Of a stretch of DNA of 9,085 nt, positions 7,040 through 9,085 are shown one piece after another. The position numbers were made by a program, and so were the translations under genes. Origin of the DNA: Lysobacterales bacterium (GTDB taxonomy: Bacteria > Pseudomonadota > Gammaproteobacteria > Xanthomonadales > SZUA-36); NCBI GenBank assembly GCA_030637665.1, contig DAOWGA010000148.1, positions 1 to 9,085 on the forward strand. Direction: 5' to 3'. Each line of letters starts with the position of its first letter. The first letter of the stretch is position 1. Below the pieces are notes generated by a model, which was not told the DNA's origin, did no database searches, and saw only the letters and a program-made list of their open reading frames with translations.

Positions 7040-7525
7040 GTGAGAGATCTTATTAACATTAATCAAGGAGATACGGTTCACCATCCGCATCACGGCATCG
7101 GCCAGGTCCAGTCCATCAGCAAAAGAAGTTTTGCCGGTGAAAAAGAATCCACGTTTGCACAATTGTATTTCAAGCGTGACGGACTGACTCTGATGCTGCG
7201 TCACAAAGATTTGGATAAAACCGTCCGCAATCCGATCAACGCCAGCGAAGCCAAACAATTGCTTGACCACTTGAAGCAATGGAATGGCAAAGTGAGCGGC
7301 CAATGGAAAGCCCGTGCCAATGCCAATCAAGAGGCAATGGATCGTGGTGACCCATATGGGTATGCCGAAGTTTACAAGGGGCTGAGCATTCTGGAGGCCG
7401 AAGGAACTCTGCGTGCTTCAGACCGCGCGCACCTGAACCAGTCACTGGAATTTCTGGCCGAGGAACTCGCTAATGCCCTGGGCAAGACGCGTGAGCAGGC
7501 CCGCAACCAGATCGCCAAAGCGTAA
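7040..7525 (+). CDS. CarD/CdnL-family RNA polymerase-binding regulator
   Basis: This 161-residue protein opens with a CarD_CdnL_TRCF (PF02559) domain. The first residues read GDTVHHPHHGIGQVQSI (10-26), matching the GDxVxxPxHGxGxV signature, followed by the short beta strands of the Tudor-like RNA polymerase-interacting domain (AQLYFKRDGLTLMLRH, about 40-55). Residues about 68-161 are helical and charged (KQLLDHLKQW, YAEVYKGLSILEAEG, LEFLAEELANALG), as in the C-terminal DNA-contacting part of CdnL. Members bind the RNA polymerase beta subunit and tune open-complex stability at promoters. Length is typical. The start is a GTG at 7040 with no Shine-Dalgarno in front, and there is no in-frame ATG before the domain. 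It is flanked by a terminator on the left and a convergent gene on the right, so it is probably monocistronic. The family is clear; the regulated genes are not known. Confidence 0.82.
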   Translation: MRDLININQGDTVHHPHHGIGQVQSISKRSFAGEKESTFAQLYFKRDGLTLMLRHKDLDKTVRNPINASEAKQLLDHLKQWNGKVSGQWKARANANQEAMDRGDPYGYAEVYKGLSILEAEGTLRASDRAHLNQSLEFLAEELANALGKTREQARNQIAKA

Positions 7526-7526
7526 G

Positions 7527-7554
7527 CAAATCTCAGGCAGAACAAATCTCAGGC
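7527..7554. repeat. Two-copy direct repeat, 12 bp, period 16
   Basis: The 12-mer CAAATCTCAGGC occurs at 7527-7538 and again at 7543-7554, directly after the stop codon of the CarD-like gene and within the 59-bp gap between convergent genes. It is probably a small tandem duplication. No clear terminator hairpin is visible in the gap. Confidence 0.6.
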
Positions 7555-7584
7555 TAATTTAAGGCCGGATTCTGTACAGACTCG

Positions 7585-8957
7585 CTACTCGAAACCGCTG
7601 TTGAGCATCGTTTCCGTGATGATGCTGGCCCGGATGATCCAATCACCGGTCACACCTGCGGTCGTTGCATCCACCCATGTGGGGCTTTCGTCGCGAATGA
7701 AATTCCGGCTGGGTACGGTGCCGTCATGATCGCGCGCGACCGAAGGTGCGCCCGCACTGCCGAATTCGATGCCCACGCGGAACGGGCCGTTGACCAGGAT
7801 GGGAGTCGCACTCAGATCGATCGCGTTCAGTGCCAGGCCATTGGCTTCCAGCACCAGCGGCAGTGAGAAAAGTTGCATGCCGGGAGTGACCGCACCGCCG
7901 TCATCCCAAATGTGCAGCGTTACCGGTTCGCTCCCCGCAGCCCCGCCGAACATCAGGCGTACACCCTGTACCAGGCAGGGGCAGGGAATGTCCGGCTCCA
8001 GCCGCACTGCGGCAATTTCTCCGGCCAGGAAGCCATCCTGGAATGCCGGTAATGTCAATTCGTCCCAGTTATCGTGGCCCAGCGCCGAGGTTTCCAGGTT
8101 CTGATTGGTGACCACGGCGCGCGTGATCCAGTCGCCGGTCAAACCCAGGGTGCTGGATTCCAGCCAGCCCCGTGGGTCTTCATCGATGAAGTTCACTCCC
8201 GGGGTGATGCCGTCATCGTCGCGCGCCACAGACGGCACACCGGCATTCAACATCTCGAAACCCAGCCGGAATGGGCCTGTGACGGAAATCAACTCCTGGC
8301 TGAGGGGAATGATATTCAGAGTGGCGTTGGCTGCATCCAGCTGGTAATCATATGAATACAACAATGCGCCTGGTTGGTCAGTCTCTGCGCTGTCATCCCA
8401 GATACGCAAACCGATATCAGCAAAGCCGGGGGCCCCTCCGATCAGCACACTAACGCCGTCGACCGAGCAGGGGCAGGGCCCGACGGGTGTCATGCGCACC
8501 GCGGCGGTTTCGCCGGCCACAAATCCATCCTGGAAATGGGCCACCAGGGTCGGTGACCAGCTGTCGTTTTTTAACTCGTTGACCAGATCACCCTGTTCTT
8601 CGACGGTGGCTCGGATGATCCAGTCGCCGGTCAAACCCAGCAGGCTGGACTCAATCCAACCCAGGTCAATGGCAAAAATATAGTTGGTAGCAGCTTGAAT
8701 GTTGCCATCGCCGTCACGTGCGATAGCTGGGAAGCCATCGTTGGGGAATTCGAAACCAACACGAAACGGGCCGCCCTAATCTCGCCACTGAGCAATCTTT
8801 CCTGGAAAAAGGCTGGCTGACCATCCGACCAGCCATCGTTGATGAGTTCTGTGGCGCCGGCCGGGGATGAAATTAAGAGGAGCAGAACAAAACCAATACA
8901 AACTTTCCGTAGTGGCCTGCATGATGCAAGGAGCGCTGTCTTGTTCATATCAACCAT
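7585..8957 (-). pseudogene. Secreted tandem-repeat protein, frameshifted by an internal deletion
   Basis: The 5' part (from ATG 8957, or ATG 8948 for an MNKT start) encodes a signal peptide, with a Leu-rich core around residues 21-30 and likely cleavage after SPAGA, then the start of a repeat unit (DGWSDGQPAFFQERLLSGEI). Near 8770-8786 the coding frame changes: from 8775 the matching protein continues in another frame as GPFRVGFEFPNDG and stays open to 7585. Two intact units follow with a period of about 164 residues, at about 8565-8116 and 8073-7627. Each has W, FQDGF, AGE.AAVR, PCPC, GGA.G, L.IWDD, GPFR.G, PSVARD.DG, NFI.DE and TGDWI.RA. In unit 1 the GEI motif joins GPFR directly, missing about 220 nt including the PCPC segment. 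The original product was probably an extracellular or surface repeat protein of about 500 residues with disulfides. No anchor domain is visible at the C-terminus. I do not recognise a named family. A sequencing or assembly collapse between repeats is the main alternative to true gene decay. Confidence 0.72.
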
Positions 8958-9009
8958 CCATGGTGTCTTGTAAAGGGCGCCAAATTTCTTTCCTCCGGCC
9001 CCCTTAATT

Positions 9010-9043
9010 GAGGCGACGACCGCTAGTTATGACGGTTCGCCTC
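9010..9043. other. Stem-loop upstream of the repeat-protein gene
   Basis: GAGGCGA (9010-9016) pairs with TCGCCTC (9037-9043) and ACCG (9019-9022) with CGGT (9033-9036), leaving a 2-nt bulge and a 10-nt loop. On the plus strand it is followed by TGATTATTTT, so it may be a weak terminator for leftover plus-strand transcription. On the minus strand it lies about 50 nt before the repeat-protein start and could be a 5' leader structure or operator. The rest of 8958-9085 shows no gene. Confidence 0.45.
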
Positions 9044-9085
9044 TGATTATTTTAGCAGAATAGGCCGGGAGTGGGATTTCGGGTG

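Noticed and set aside
8074..8355. Plus-strand open frames across the repeat-protein gene
   Set aside because: They are shadows of the minus-strand repeat units and show no domain or start signal.
7585..8634. The 349-residue frame starting at TTG 8634 as an independent gene
   Set aside because: The TTG is an internal Leu of the GLTGDWIIRA motif. Repeat homology continues upstream to about 8775, and no ribosome binding site or signal peptide precedes it.

Overview
The window looks like a piece of a chromosome from a moderately GC-rich gammaproteobacterium, probably marine or environmental and related to lineages that carry GTAG-headed REP elements. This placement rests on gene content, the REP-type repeat and codon style only; no rRNA or marker gene is present. 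No phage, IS transposase, CRISPR array, tRNA or rRNA is visible.

Left part (1-2770): an exported beta-lactamase-family serine hydrolase (68-1330, +) faces a 12-helix MFS permease (1400-2638, -). Between them lies a perfect 26-bp inverted repeat that reads as two head-to-head REP units (a REPIN-like doublet). Its two GTAG heads supply the TAG stop codons of both convergent genes.

Middle part (2771-6936): a compact rightward gene run, diverging from the permease, probably one operon. It encodes a fold-type III PLP decarboxylase related to diaminopimelate decarboxylase, a signal-peptide-bearing D-aminoacylase-type amidohydrolase (gap 18 nt), an aldose 1-epimerase-like protein (gap 3 nt) and a 51-residue four-cysteine protein (gap 35 nt). 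A hairpin with T-tracts closes the run. Read together with the permease and the serine hydrolase, this could be a scavenging pathway for N-acylated D-amino acids or D-peptides: outside or periplasmic hydrolysis, uptake, then decarboxylation. That reading is inference; the epimerase and the Cys protein do not obviously fit it.

Right part (7040-9085): a CarD/CdnL-type RNA polymerase-binding regulator (+) converges on a secreted repeat protein encoded on the minus strand (7585-8957). The repeat protein has a signal peptide and three tandem units of about 164 residues. The first unit has lost about 220 nt and is frameshifted, so the gene appears broken or is misassembled. A stem-loop (9010-9043) lies upstream of it.

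The clearest points for a second look are the REP doublet that provides two stop codons, the internally deleted repeat gene, the small Cys protein, and the altered active-site motifs of the decarboxylase and the deacylase.
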